Assembly: GCA_040903745.1 (NCBI GenBank)
Contig: JBBDUV010000093.1
Location: forward strand, 21,671-85,670
Length of the DNA: 64,000 nt
DNA from: M55B112 sp040903745
GTDB lineage: Bacteria > Bacteroidota > Bacteroidia > Bacteroidales > GCA-2748055
Direction of reading: 5' to 3'
Made by a program: the position numbers and the translations under genes. Of this stretch, positions 28,141 through 37,734 are shown piece by piece; within the stretch, counting starts at the first letter, position 1, and each line of letters starts with the position of its first letter. The notes below the pieces were generated by a model. It searched no databases and was not told where the DNA came from. It saw nothing but the letters and a program-made list of their open reading frames with translations.

Positions 28141-29511
28141 ATGTATGTTTCACCATTAAGAGAACCGCTGCTAAAAGGTGTAAAATCTTATAAGGGGGTA
28201 ACAGCAGATATCGCTAAGCCCATTGAAGGAAAACCCGGTAAACTCTGGTATTTAGGTATTACGATATCCAGCATAGCCAGTGCTTTAGGGCTTGCTGCTA
28301 TTATCTACACAATTTGGAAAGGAATTGGAGTGTGGGGTCTGAACCGTACTGTTGGATGGGGATGGGATATAACCAATTTCATATGGTGGGTGGGTATCGG
28401 CCATGCAGGCACCTTCATCTCTGCAATCCTGCTTCTGTTCAGGCAACGTTGGCGTACGAGCATTAACCGTGCTGCCGAAGCCATGACTATTTTTGCAGTA
28501 ATGTGTGCCGGCATATTCCCATTAATACATATGGGCCGAATCCTTTACGGGTTTTTTATTCTGCCCTATCCCAACCCCAGGGGACCGCTTTGGGTAAATT
28601 TTAATTCCCCGTTACTCTGGGATGTATTCGCTATCACAGCCTATTTACTGGTTTCGTTGTTATTCTGGTACGTTGGATTGCTGCCAGATCTTGCCACGAT
28701 ACGCGACCGTGTAAAAACCAGGGTAAAAAAAGCGGTTTACAGTATATTGTGCCTCGGTTGGACAGGATCTGCCAAACACTGGCAAAGGCACGAGATACTG
28801 AGTTTAATGCTTGCAGGGTTAGCCACCCCACTGGTATTATCGGTGCATAGCATTGTAAGTTTTGATTTTGCCACATCTGTAATCCCGGGATGGCATACAA
28901 CAATATTCCCACCCTACTTTGTTTCAGGTGCGATCTTTTCAGGATTTGCGATGGTTCTGACATTAATGATCATCACCCGGACCGCATTAAACCTGCAAGA
29001 TTACATTACCCGGGCTCACATAGAGTCCATGAATAAAATAATAATAATAACCGGGGGAATAGTTGGTATTGCCTATTTATCCGAGTTGTTCATGGCCTGG
29101 TATTCGGGGGTTGAATATGAGCGTTATGTGTTCTTAAATCGTGCTACAGGTCCTTACTGGTGGGCGTATGTTGCTATGATGACCTGTAATGTTGTATTAC
29201 CTCAACTGCTATGGATAAAAAAGTTAAGAAGGAGTATTGTTTTTACATTTATACTTTCGATTTTTATTAATATCGGTATGTGGTTCGAGCGGTTTGTGAT
29301 TATCGTAACCTCACTTCATCGTGATTACCTGCCATCAAGCTGGACAATGTATAAGCCGACCATTGTTGAGGTTCTTATTTTTGTCGGTACCCTGGGAATA
29401 TTCTTTACCGGTTTCTTATTGTTTATAAGGTTCTTTCCGGTGATTGCCATCGCTGAGGTGAAAGGAATTATTAAGACATCCGCTAAAGAATTTAAAAAAA
29501 GTGAAGACTAA
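28141..29511 (+). CDS. actC: Alternative complex III subunit ActC (NrfD-like quinol-binding membrane protein)
   Basis: 456 residues with about ten transmembrane helices. Conserved family pieces include YVSPLREPLLKG at the N-terminus, TNFIWWVGIGHAGTFISAIL in helix 2, the MGRILYGFFILPYPN loop, LSVHSIVSFDFATSVIPGWH, and PYFVSGAIFSGFA. ActC is the principal quinol-binding subunit and is proposed to take part in proton translocation. It follows actB by 19 nt and precedes actD. Confidence 0.95.
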   Translation: MYVSPLREPLLKGVKSYKGVTADIAKPIEGKPGKLWYLGITISSIASALGLAAIIYTIWKGIGVWGLNRTVGWGWDITNFIWWVGIGHAGTFISAILLLFRQRWRTSINRAAEAMTIFAVMCAGIFPLIHMGRILYGFFILPYPNPRGPLWVNFNSPLLWDVFAITAYLLVSLLFWYVGLLPDLATIRDRVKTRVKKAVYSILCLGWTGSAKHWQRHEILSLMLAGLATPLVLSVHSIVSFDFATSVIPGWHTTIFPPYFVSGAIFSGFAMVLTLMIITRTALNLQDYITRAHIESMNKIIIITGGIVGIAYLSELFMAWYSGVEYERYVFLNRATGPYWWAYVAMMTCNVVLPQLLWIKKLRRSIVFTFILSIFINIGMWFERFVIIVTSLHRDYLPSSWTMYKPTIVEVLIFVGTLGIFFTGFLLFIRFFPVIAIAEVKGIIKTSAKEFKKSED

Positions 29512-29570
29512 GACTATGACAAATTATTGCCTGAAAAGTCTGTACGTTATACATATAAAAACTTCTGAAG

Positions 29571-30086
29571 ATGGAGCATAAACTGGTTTCAGGTTATTTC
29601 CTGGATGAAGAGGAATTGGTAGATGCAGTTAAATATTTGAAAGAAAAAAAAGTAAAGATACGTGATGTGTTTACCCCTTTTCCGGTACACGGTTTAGATA
29701 GATTACTCGGTTTGAAAAAATCTGCCATTCCCATGGTGGGCTTCATTTTTGGGGCAATCGGTGCTGCCGGTGCATTCTTATTTCAAACCTGGGTGTTTAC
29801 TGAAAGTTACCCGCTTAACATCGGTGGAAAACCTCATTTTGCAGTACCATCATTTATTCCGGTAATCTTTGAAACAACAGTTTTATTTGCTGCCCTGGGG
29901 ATGGTTTTGGCATTTTTACTAAGATCCAAACTAGGCCCGGGAGCAGAGAACCGCATCTACGACAACAGGATAACTGATGATCATTTTGTAATATTGCTTG
30001 AAGCAGAGGGAAACAACAAAACCGAACAACTGGAAGTTTTTCTGAAAGAGACAGGAGCTTTGGGGATAAAGAAAGAACAGCCATAG
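29571..30086 (+). CDS. actD: Alternative complex III subunit ActD (DUF3341)
   Basis: 171 residues. It begins with a cytoplasmic ferredoxin-like segment (VSGYFLDEEELVDAVKYL, then VFTPFPVHGLDRLLGLK), followed by two transmembrane helices (AIPMVGFIFGAIGAAGAFLF and VIFETTVLFAALGMVLAFLL). The VFTPFPVHGLD motif and the NIGGKPHFAVPSFIPV loop are diagnostic of DUF3341. It is an accessory membrane subunit of ACIII. Confidence 0.94.
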   Translation: MEHKLVSGYFLDEEELVDAVKYLKEKKVKIRDVFTPFPVHGLDRLLGLKKSAIPMVGFIFGAIGAAGAFLFQTWVFTESYPLNIGGKPHFAVPSFIPVIFETTVLFAALGMVLAFLLRSKLGPGAENRIYDNRITDDHFVILLEAEGNNKTEQLEVFLKETGALGIKKEQP

Positions 30087-30164
30087 GTGGTAAGATAGCT
30101 TGAATAATCAGGGCCAACAAATGATTAAACCGTATAACCTTTGAATCGAAACCATTGTTAATAA

Positions 30165-31346
30165 ATGAATTACAGATATAAGATGGAACCTCAGAGATTT
30201 ATTTTTACAATAAAACAGAAAATATTTTTCATTATTTTGATTTTTATTGGCATTGCTGCCCTGCTTGCAGGAATTTTCACATTGCCATCAGAAAGAGTCT
30301 GGGCGAATGTCCTGTTAAACACCTTTTATTTTCTCTCTTTCTCACTGGCCGCTGTATTCTTTATCAGTGTTCATATTGTAGGGCAATCCGGTTGGCACAC
30401 CAGCATTCAACGTATACCTGAGGCCATGGGTGCCTTTTTGCCAGTTTCAGTTTTATTCATGGTTATAATTGTTGTATTTGGCTTACATGATATATATCAC
30501 TGGACGCACGAGCCGCTTGACCCGGTATTAGAAGGAAAAAAGGCATACCTGAACACATGGTTTTTCATAGCAAGGTTGGTCATTTATTTTGCAGGATGGA
30601 TATTTTTAAGTGCTAAACTCAGGCAACTATCACTGAAGGACGATCACTCCTTTAATATTACAAATTTCAAAAAAAGCCATGTGTACGCGATCCTTTTTCT
30701 TGTATTTTTTGCAATTACAAATTCTACATCGTCATGGGATCTGTTAATGTCAATCGAACCACACTGGTATAGCACACTGTATGCATGGTATGTTTTCTCT
30801 TCACTTTTTGTTAGTGGAATTGCTGTGATAATTCTATTGGTGATCTATTTAAAATCAAAGAATTATTTGCCACATGTAAATCAAGAGCATTTGCATGACC
30901 TGGGTAAATACCTTTTTGGATTCAGTATCTTCTGGATGTATTTGTGGTTCTCTCAGTTTATGCTTATATGGTATGCCAATATACCCGAAGAAACAATCTA
31001 TTTTATCAGGCGACAGGAAAATTTCTCAACATTGATGTATATGAATGTTGCACTTGGGTTTTTTATACCGTTTCTGGCCCTATTGCCCCGAAAATCCCCA
31101 AGAAAGAATATGATGATGGTTATTGCCTCTGTTATTGTAATTGCAGGCCACTGGATTGATTTTTACCTGGCAGTGATGCCTGGAATTATGGCTGAAGAAG
31201 CTGGTATAAATTACCTTGAAATTGGACTGACTGTAGGATATGCGGGGATATTTCTATGGGTTGTGTTCAGGGCACTATCAAAAGCATCTCTGGTACCCTT
31301 TAATCATCCTTTTATTAAAGAGAGTTTTGAATACCATAATTTATAA
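30165..31346 (+). CDS. actF: Alternative complex III subunit ActF (NrfD-like, quinol:cytochrome c oxidoreductase)
   Basis: 393 residues with about ten helices. Family landmarks are VHIVGQSGWHTSIQRIPEAM, the DIYHWTHEPLDP loop, ITNSTSSWDLLMSIEPHWYS, and MLIWYANIPEETIYF. ActF is the second NrfD-like membrane subunit, related to ActC. In the order usual in the phylum the monoheme ActE gene comes before it; here ActF comes directly after ActD and ActE follows. A methionine at residue 7 (MEPQRF) is a possible alternative start. Confidence 0.93.
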   Translation: MNYRYKMEPQRFIFTIKQKIFFIILIFIGIAALLAGIFTLPSERVWANVLLNTFYFLSFSLAAVFFISVHIVGQSGWHTSIQRIPEAMGAFLPVSVLFMVIIVVFGLHDIYHWTHEPLDPVLEGKKAYLNTWFFIARLVIYFAGWIFLSAKLRQLSLKDDHSFNITNFKKSHVYAILFLVFFAITNSTSSWDLLMSIEPHWYSTLYAWYVFSSLFVSGIAVIILLVIYLKSKNYLPHVNQEHLHDLGKYLFGFSIFWMYLWFSQFMLIWYANIPEETIYFIRRQENFSTLMYMNVALGFFIPFLALLPRKSPRKNMMMVIASVIVIAGHWIDFYLAVMPGIMAEEAGINYLEIGLTVGYAGIFLWVVFRALSKASLVPFNHPFIKESFEYHNL

Positions 31347-31462
31347 CTGATCCTTTTAGGGTAACAATTACAATCAAAACTTACATGAAAAAAAACCAGC
31401 CCCTGACAGAAGACCTGGAACCGGTCAAATTATTTTAGCCGAATGGAAAAAATATGAAATGA

Positions 31463-32038
31463 ATGATGAAATATTTAACTAAAGTAAAAATAGTAGTGGT
31501 ATTTATTATGGCTGTTATATTTACGGCAGCATGTCACAGAGACAATAACCATCCCGGTTATGATTACCTCCCGGAGATGGATATTTCAAGAGCCTATGAA
31601 GCCTATTCAGAGAATCCTGTTTTTAAAGACGGAAAAACCATGCAGCCTCCGGTTAAGGGAACTGTAGCCCGTGGCAAGGTCCCATACCCTTATACGAAAG
31701 ACGATGAAGATCAGCAACTGGCCGGACAAACAATTTTCAATCCATTGGAATATACCAGGGAAAATTTAGAGAGAGGTGAAGTTTCATATAACCGTTTTTG
31801 CATTAATTGTCATGGTTCAAAAGGCGACGGTAAAGGTAATCTGTTCACCAGCGGTGTCTATAAATTTCCTCCCTCAGATTTAACACTGGAAGCAATCAGA
31901 AACCAGCCGGATGGTGAATTATACCATGTTATCACCGTTGGAAAAGGAATTATGGGAGCACATGGTCCGCAAATTCGACCGGACGACAGGTGGAAGATCA
32001 TTATGTATGTCCGGGAAGAATTGCAAAAACCTTTATGA
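31463..32038 (+). CDS. actE: Alternative complex III subunit ActE, monoheme cytochrome c lipoprotein
   Basis: 191 residues. There is a lipoprotein signal ending FTAACHRD (lipobox Cys at about residue 24). The ACIII-typical segment runs YLPEMDISRAYEAYSEN and PPVKGTVARGKVPYPY. A class I cytochrome c follows with the heme motif CINCH (Cys113, Cys116, His117), GSKGDGKG after it, and a likely distal methionine in KGIMGAHGPQI. It is the exit subunit that can pass electrons to the cytochrome c domain of the caa3 oxidase. Its last 6 nt overlap the end of a convergent gene. Confidence 0.93.
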   Translation: MMKYLTKVKIVVVFIMAVIFTAACHRDNNHPGYDYLPEMDISRAYEAYSENPVFKDGKTMQPPVKGTVARGKVPYPYTKDDEDQQLAGQTIFNPLEYTRENLERGEVSYNRFCINCHGSKGDGKGNLFTSGVYKFPPSDLTLEAIRNQPDGELYHVITVGKGIMGAHGPQIRPDDRWKIIMYVREELQKPL

Positions 32039-32401
32039 ACCCCTCTTTATTCTGATAAACCTCATAATATATATACCAAGCACAATAAATGAGCTGGTAA
32101 GAACTATCATAAATATTATTCCTTTCCTGGTTAACAACATTCCGTCTCCTGAATTTATTATTAACATCACCAATGCAAAAACGGCAAGTATGAGTGTCAG
32201 GAGAACAGCTATATGAGCCACAATCTTATTCTCAAGTTTGATACCCTTTCCCAGTGACAACAGAATAATTCCAAAGAGAGACGGAATAAGGGCAGTATAT
32301 TGAAAATCATTTGATTCGAGATAGCGTAAAGTAAAGGCTGTAATTCCTGTTACCAATAAAAGAAGTGAATAAATCAGATTAACGAAATGTGGATTTTTCA
32401 T
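32033..32401 (-). CDS. Small four-helix membrane protein of unknown function
   Basis: 122 residues with four hydrophobic spans: LIYSLLLLVTGITAFTL, YTALIPSLFGIILLSLG, IAVLLTLILAVFALVMLI and GIIFMIVLTSSFIVLGIYI. I do not recognise the family. It converges on actE with a 6-nt overlap and precedes the heme genes on the same strand by about 160 bp, so it might be the last gene of that unit. The reading frame is well formed, with membrane-protein composition and a KNPHF start. Confidence 0.7.
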   Translation of the reverse strand: MKNPHFVNLIYSLLLLVTGITAFTLRYLESNDFQYTALIPSLFGIILLSLGKGIKLENKIVAHIAVLLTLILAVFALVMLIINSGDGMLLTRKGIIFMIVLTSSFIVLGIYIMRFIRIKRGS

Positions 32402-32564
32402 AGCAATTAGATTGATTTGAAAGAAACAACAAACAGGACATTAAATTGTTCTTTGCTCTTACCAATTTATATTTCCTGAGGTGAATGTGAAGTTGCCGTC
32501 AGTAATCCTTTCAGATTTAGCAATTACTAAATACATAAGCATTTAAAAAATACATAAAAATGGA

Positions 32565-33602
32565 TCAGACGTTTCTTTTCCAATCGGTATTCTTCACCCA
32601 TTGAGTTAGAAAACGGGCGTTTTCAAAGGGTAAACCGGGAATGAAACCGTGACCCAAATTAAAAATCCAATGCTGGTTCCTGGTGCCAAATTCTATATAA
32701 TGATGTAATATCTTTTCCATCTCTTCCTGACTGCTATGAAGTAGCCGGGGATCAACATTCCCCTGTAATCCGATTTCAGGATGTACCAAGTTGCGTGCCG
32801 CAGGAAGGGATGTTTGCCAGTCGATACTAAGAAAATCACAATGGTCCGGTGTTATTTCAGCAATTCCTGCTCCCAACCCTTTAGGGAAAAAGATGAACGG
32901 TATGTTTTCTTCCCGAACAGCAGCTGCGATTTTTTCTACAGAAGGCATAAACAATTTTTGATACAGATCGAATGGCAGAACTCCGGCGTGTGTATCGAAT
33001 AGCTGAAATACGTCCACTCCGTGCCGGATTTGTTCCTTTGCATAAATGATGGAGAAATTGGTTATTTCTTCCACCAGTTTTTTAGTTGTGTTCAGATTCT
33101 TATAGATATATTTTACAGCATCAGGGAAATCCCCTTTCCGCCCAGGGCCCTGAAGCATAAACAGCAATACTGTGAGTGGAGCACCGCAAAACCCAATGAG
33201 AGGAATATGAGAGGGACGGATTTTGATAATTTCATCCACCACATCGTAAATGTAATTGAGTTTTGTAGGATCAGGACTCAGAAAATCAAGTGGATGGCTG
33301 CTGTGTGTAAGCGGTGTTTCAAAAACCGGCCCGTCATCTGTATAATCAAGACCCATACCCATTGCGAATGGGATCACTAAAATATCGCTAAAAAGGATTG
33401 CGGCATCCACCTCCAGTTCGTTTACTGGCAGAAGGGTCACTTCTGCTGCCACTTTTGGATGACGTAACATCTGCCAGAAGGTATATTTTTCCTTTAGCTT
33501 CAAATATGAGGGCAATATCCGCCCGGCCTGTCGCATGTACCAGACAGGCGGACGGGAAGTTGGTTTTCCATTCAATGTCTGCAATAAAATGGGTTCTGAC
33601 AT
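32565..33602 (-). CDS. hemE: Uroporphyrinogen decarboxylase
   Basis: 345 residues, full length for the family. The N-terminal signature RPPVWYMRQAGRILPSYL has the arginines and glycine-rich loop that hold the acetate side chains, and FSDILVIPFAMGMGLDY carries the conserved aspartate. GFCGAPLTVLLFMLQG and LQGNVDPRLL are also typical. It decarboxylates the four acetates of uroporphyrinogen III to give coproporphyrinogen III. Last gene of the hem run; hemL ends 8 nt upstream. Confidence 0.96.
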   Translation of the reverse strand: MSEPILLQTLNGKPTSRPPVWYMRQAGRILPSYLKLKEKYTFWQMLRHPKVAAEVTLLPVNELEVDAAILFSDILVIPFAMGMGLDYTDDGPVFETPLTHSSHPLDFLSPDPTKLNYIYDVVDEIIKIRPSHIPLIGFCGAPLTVLLFMLQGPGRKGDFPDAVKYIYKNLNTTKKLVEEITNFSIIYAKEQIRHGVDVFQLFDTHAGVLPFDLYQKLFMPSVEKIAAAVREENIPFIFFPKGLGAGIAEITPDHCDFLSIDWQTSLPAARNLVHPEIGLQGNVDPRLLHSSQEEMEKILHHYIEFGTRNQHWIFNLGHGFIPGLPFENARFLTQWVKNTDWKRNV

Positions 33603-33610
33603 GATCTAAA

Positions 33611-34900
33611 CTATAAGTTTTTTAATCCCAAATAATTTGCTTCTACTGTTTTCCGGATGTCCTCTTCCGTATGGGCAGCTGAAACGAAACCTGCTTCATA
33701 TTGGGAGGGTGCAAGGTAAATTCCATTCTCAAGCGAATTACGAAAATATCTTGCAAAGATACTGGTGTCACAATTTTTTACGTCTGCGAATGATTTTACA
33801 CTCTCTTCCTCTGTGAAAAAAATTGTAAACATTGACCCCACCCGGTTAAGGATCCCCTTTATCCCAAGTTCATTCAAGTTGTTCTGCAGTCCTTCTTCGA
33901 GTAAAGCAGAGGTTCTTTCAAGGTTCTCATAGAAATTTTCCGTTTCATCAATCACGCGTAGTGTAGTAATTCCGGCGGCCATTGCCAAAGGATTTCCGGA
34001 TAGAGTACCTGCCTGGTAAACAGGTCCTTTTGGGGCCAGCATATCCATTAATTCCCTTTTCCCACCGTAGGCACCTACAGGAAGTCCTCCTCCTATGATT
34101 TTTCCAAAAGTTGTTAAATCAGGAGTTATCCCAAGTAACTCCTGCGCTCCACCTTTGCTTAACCTGAAACCGGTCATTACTTCATCGAAAATCAAGATGG
34201 TTTTGTTATCGTCACACAATTTCCGGATGCCCTCGATGAATTTTTTCTCAGGAACGATAACACCCATGTTCCCGGTAATGGGCTCCAGGATCACAGCGGC
34301 AATATGGCCTTTGTGCGTATCAAACAATTGTTCAACTGAACTCAGATCGTTAAATTGAGCATTAAGTGTATCGCGTGCAGTTCCCTGGGTCACCCCGGGA
34401 CTGGTTGGCGTTCCGAAAGTAAGGGCACCGGAACCGGCTTCAATTAAAAAACTATCGTTATGACCGTGATAGCATCCTTCAAATTTGATAACCAGGTCAC
34501 GGCCGGTATAGCCTCTGGCCAGGCGTAATGCACTCATGGTTGCTTCGGTTCCCGAGTTGACCATCCGGACTGATTGGATGGACGGTACCATCCCCTTTAT
34601 TCGTTCAGCCATTTCAGTCTCAAGTAAAGTTGGTGCCCCAAAACTGGATCCCCTGGCAGTAGTTTTTTGAATGCTTTCTACTACCTCAGGATGCGCATGG
34701 CCCAAAATCATTGGTCCCCAGGAACCTACATAATCAATGTATTCATTTCCGTCGATATCGGTAACTTTTGAACCGCTGGCTTTGGCAATAAATAAAGGAT
34801 TGTTGCCTACACTGCCAAAAGATCTGGCAGGAGAATTAACACCACCCGGAAGGTGTTTTTGAGCCTCTTTAAACGCTTCGATACTCTTTGTGATGTTCAT
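33611..34900 (-). CDS. hemL: Glutamate-1-semialdehyde 2,1-aminomutase
   Basis: 429 residues, a class III aminotransferase fold. The PLP lysine is in TTFGKIIGGGLPVGAYGG, and FDEVMTGFRLSKGGAQ is the PLP-Asp region. The N-terminus PGGVNSPARSFGSVG and the stretch MVNSGTEATMSALRLARG are diagnostic of GSA aminomutase. It converts glutamate-1-semialdehyde to 5-aminolevulinate in the C5 route. It lies 33 nt after hemB in the same run, and hemA makes its substrate. Confidence 0.96.
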   Translation of the reverse strand: MNITKSIEAFKEAQKHLPGGVNSPARSFGSVGNNPLFIAKASGSKVTDIDGNEYIDYVGSWGPMILGHAHPEVVESIQKTTARGSSFGAPTLLETEMAERIKGMVPSIQSVRMVNSGTEATMSALRLARGYTGRDLVIKFEGCYHGHNDSFLIEAGSGALTFGTPTSPGVTQGTARDTLNAQFNDLSSVEQLFDTHKGHIAAVILEPITGNMGVIVPEKKFIEGIRKLCDDNKTILIFDEVMTGFRLSKGGAQELLGITPDLTTFGKIIGGGLPVGAYGGKRELMDMLAPKGPVYQAGTLSGNPLAMAAGITTLRVIDETENFYENLERTSALLEEGLQNNLNELGIKGILNRVGSMFTIFFTEEESVKSFADVKNCDTSIFARYFRNSLENGIYLAPSQYEAGFVSAAHTEEDIRKTVEANYLGLKNL

Positions 34901-34933
34901 ATCAGGTTCTGCTTTTTATTGGTCTGTCATTAT

Positions 34934-35911
34934 CTATAAATCCTCAACAATTTCCTGGGTGTGATAGGAAATGATGATATCGGCACCAGCGCGCTTTATC
35001 CCTGTAAGCAATTCATGCACAATACGTTTTTCATCAATCCATCCATTGGCTGCTGCTGCTTTTACCATGGCAAATTCACCACTCACATTATAAGCAGCGA
35101 CCGGAATGTTGAAATTGGATTTCACCCGGTAAATAACATCCATATAATTCAATGCGGGTTTCACCATGACGATATCAGCGCCTTCACTGATATCAAGTGC
35201 TACCTCGCGCAAAGCTTCATCGCTGTTGGCTGGGTCCATCTGATAGGTCTTTCTGTCACCAAACTGCGGAGCGCTTTCAGCAGCTTCCCGGAATGGACCG
35301 TAAAAGGCAGAAGCATACTTTGCTGAATATGCCATAATGGGAAGGCTATAAAAACCGTTTTGATCAAGGTCACTGCGAATAGCCTGTACGCGACCATCCA
35401 TCATATCGCTTGGAGCTACCATGTCGACGCCTTCCTTTGCAAGGGAAACCGATTGCCTGGCCAATGTTTCCAATGTCAGGTCGTTATCGACATCTCCATC
35501 CACTATAGTACCACAATGCCCGTGGGTTGTATACTCACAATTGCAAATGTCAGCAATCAGATATAAGTCCGGTACCTCTTTTTTCAGTGCCCTGACAGCC
35601 TGTTGTACGATACCATTATGATCACAGGCAACTAGTCCGTGTTCATCTTTCGACTCGGGGATTCCGAAAAGCAATAGCGACTGTACACCCTTATCGTATA
35701 ACTCTTTGCCTTTTTCTACAAGGAGGTCGACTGATAGTTGAGAATTCCCCGGCATAGAGGAAATCGGGTTTTTAACGTTCTTCCCCGGGCACACGAAAAG
35801 TGGCATTATAAAATCATCTCGGGTGAGGCTGGTTTCTCGAACCATATTTCTGATTACAGGCGATTTGCGTAAACGACGAAGTCTGGTTTCCGGATACTGC
35901 ATAATTGTCAT
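34934..35911 (-). CDS. hemB: Delta-aminolevulinic acid dehydratase (porphobilinogen synthase)
   Basis: 325 residues. The two active-site lysines lie in MAYSAKYASAFYGPFREA and DIVMVKPALNYMDVI. The metal-site loop is DICNCEYTTHGHCG, with three cysteines, which is the zinc-binding type rather than the aspartate-rich magnesium type. It condenses two aminolevulinate molecules to porphobilinogen. A 108-bp gap separates it from hemD upstream; a weak hairpin lies there (about 35966-35989). Confidence 0.96.
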   Translation of the reverse strand: MTIMQYPETRLRRLRKSPVIRNMVRETSLTRDDFIMPLFVCPGKNVKNPISSMPGNSQLSVDLLVEKGKELYDKGVQSLLLFGIPESKDEHGLVACDHNGIVQQAVRALKKEVPDLYLIADICNCEYTTHGHCGTIVDGDVDNDLTLETLARQSVSLAKEGVDMVAPSDMMDGRVQAIRSDLDQNGFYSLPIMAYSAKYASAFYGPFREAAESAPQFGDRKTYQMDPANSDEALREVALDISEGADIVMVKPALNYMDVIYRVKSNFNIPVAAYNVSGEFAMVKAAAANGWIDEKRIVHELLTGIKRAGADIIISYHTQEIVEDL

Positions 35912-36019
35912 GTTTTAATTTGATATTACTAAAATAGATTGTCTTTAAATATAAAACTGCTTCATCCTTAATATATGAAGGATTTTGAATTAGTTTCCAT
36001 TATACTCTTACTTGAAATA

Positions 36020-36805
36020 TTAATCATGCTCTTTTTTACTATAAAACCGGATAATTGAATCAACTATACCTTTAGATGATGCTTCCCTTGCGTAAACCAG
36101 AGGTATAATGCCTGCTTCCCCGACAGCTCTTGAAGTGCTTTCACCGATACAGGCAATTCTGATATGTTCGCGTGGTATATTATTCATGTGTTCCAAAAAA
36201 TTTTGAATTCCTGAGGGACTCGTGATTATAAGCATATCATATTGGTTACTTATTATCATTTGAAGTACGCTTTCATCTATAGATGCCGGTGCAACTGTCT
36301 CATATACATTGATGCGGTAACACCTGGCATGACCACTCAGGCGATCATTGGTACCAGTACCGGCCAGGTTCCCAAGTGCTAATAAAATATTGGGTTTAAA
36401 CTTATCACTTGCATTTTTTTGTATAAAAGCCGTTGTAAAATCTTTGCCGGTGATGCCGGGGTTTACAAATGATGCCGAGTGCCCCAACTTTTTCAACGTT
36501 TTTTCGGTTTTTTCTCCTATAACCGCAATTTGAAGCGAATCCGGGAGATGTTTTGATCCTGTAACGGTATGCAAATTCTTAAAAAAGTACACTACTCCAT
36601 TCGGGCTGGTAAAAATAAGCCATTGAATATTTTCGAGCTGATTGAATAACTCTTTTTCCTTCGAATTTAAATGGGATGGTTGAATCTTTATAAGTGGCCA
36701 TTCAACCATTTTTGCCCCAGCTGCCTCAAAATGACGGCCCAGCTCATCTGACTGTCCCTGTGGCCGTGTTGAAATAAACAACTTATTTTTCAAAAGGAGA
36801 TTCAT
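36020..36805 (-). CDS. hemD: Uroporphyrinogen-III synthase
   Basis: 261 residues. The family is poorly conserved, but the two-domain pattern is visible: N-terminal LFISTRPQGQSDELGRHFEA, IQWLIFTSPNGVVYFFKNL and IAVIGEKTEKTLKKLG, then the second-domain mirror MLIITSPSGIQNFLEHM and IACIGESTSRAVGEAG. It closes hydroxymethylbilane to uroporphyrinogen III with ring D inversion. Its ATG overlaps the hemC stop by 4 nt. Confidence 0.92.
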   Translation of the reverse strand: MNLLLKNKLFISTRPQGQSDELGRHFEAAGAKMVEWPLIKIQPSHLNSKEKELFNQLENIQWLIFTSPNGVVYFFKNLHTVTGSKHLPDSLQIAVIGEKTEKTLKKLGHSASFVNPGITGKDFTTAFIQKNASDKFKPNILLALGNLAGTGTNDRLSGHARCYRINVYETVAPASIDESVLQMIISNQYDMLIITSPSGIQNFLEHMNNIPREHIRIACIGESTSRAVGEAGIIPLVYAREASSKGIVDSIIRFYSKKEHD

Positions 36806-37731
36806 TGCCTTCTAATTTTTTCAATGATTCTGCCTGCACCCTGTTTAATAAGTTTATCTGCAAGCCTCTCACCAATCTCCATCCCCTGCGTGATCATTCC
36901 GGATTCACTGTCAACCAGAAATTCCTTTCCATCGACGGATGCTACAAAACCGGTAATGGTAATGGAATCTTTGTGGGTAATAGTGTAGCAACCCACGGGT
37001 ACCTGGCAACCACCTTCTATTCTTCGCAGAAATGCCCGTTCAATCTCAACGATATTTTGAGTCTCTATATGGTTGATCCCCTGTAGATATGCATCAATAC
37101 GTGAATCGTCCCTTCTGGCTTCAATAGCAATAGCTCCCTGGCCGGGAGCGGGCATTATTAATTCAGGTTCAATAATTTCTGTAATATAGTGAGCAAGCCC
37201 GAGGCGCTGCAAACCAACAGCCGCCATAATCATAGCACCACAATAACCATCCTCCATTTTCCTGAGTCGGGTATTCACATTACCCCGGATATCGACAATG
37301 CTAAGGTCCTTGTTGATGCACAATAATCCGGCTGTTCGCCGGAGACTTGAAGTTGCAATGATATCACCGGCAGTGAGTTCGTGAAGTTTCCTTCCATCTT
37401 TGCTAACAAGTGCATCACGAAATTCGCCTCGTTTTAGAACTGCTCCCACTTTTAGTTCACCTGGAAGCGTTGTTAAGAGGTCTTTTAGGCTGTGAACAGC
37501 CATATCAATTTCACCTTTAAGCAAAGAATTTTCAATTTCTTCGGTAAACAGGCCTCTTTCGCCAATTTTTGACAGGGCGACATTCTGGATTTTATCTCCC
37601 GTGGTTTTGATAATAGCAATTTCGACTGCGATTCCCTGAAATTTTTTGAGAAGCTCTTTTTTGGTTAATTCGGCCTGAAACATGGCAAGTTGACTACCCC
37701 TTGTACCTATTTTGATTGTATCCCTGGTCAT
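36802..37731 (-). CDS. hemC: Hydroxymethylbilane synthase (porphobilinogen deaminase)
   Basis: 309 residues. Start IKIGTRGSQLAMFQAEL; VHSLKDLLTTLP contains the catalytic aspartate region; IATSSLRRTAGLLCI has the substrate-binding arginines; the dipyrromethane-cofactor cysteine is in RRIEGGCQVPVGCY. It polymerises four porphobilinogens. Three nucleotides separate it from hemA and it overlaps hemD by 4 nt. Confidence 0.96.
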   Translation of the reverse strand: MTRDTIKIGTRGSQLAMFQAELTKKELLKKFQGIAVEIAIIKTTGDKIQNVALSKIGERGLFTEEIENSLLKGEIDMAVHSLKDLLTTLPGELKVGAVLKRGEFRDALVSKDGRKLHELTAGDIIATSSLRRTAGLLCINKDLSIVDIRGNVNTRLRKMEDGYCGAMIMAAVGLQRLGLAHYITEIIEPELIMPAPGQGAIAIEARRDDSRIDAYLQGINHIETQNIVEIERAFLRRIEGGCQVPVGCYTITHKDSITITGFVASVDGKEFLVDSESGMITQGMEIGERLADKLIKQGAGRIIEKIRRQ

Positions 37732-37734
37732 TCC

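Noticed and set aside
35966..35989. Weak hairpin (ATCCTT/AAGGAT) between hemD and hemB
   Set aside because: Six-base stem with an AT-rich loop; not strong enough to call a terminator.
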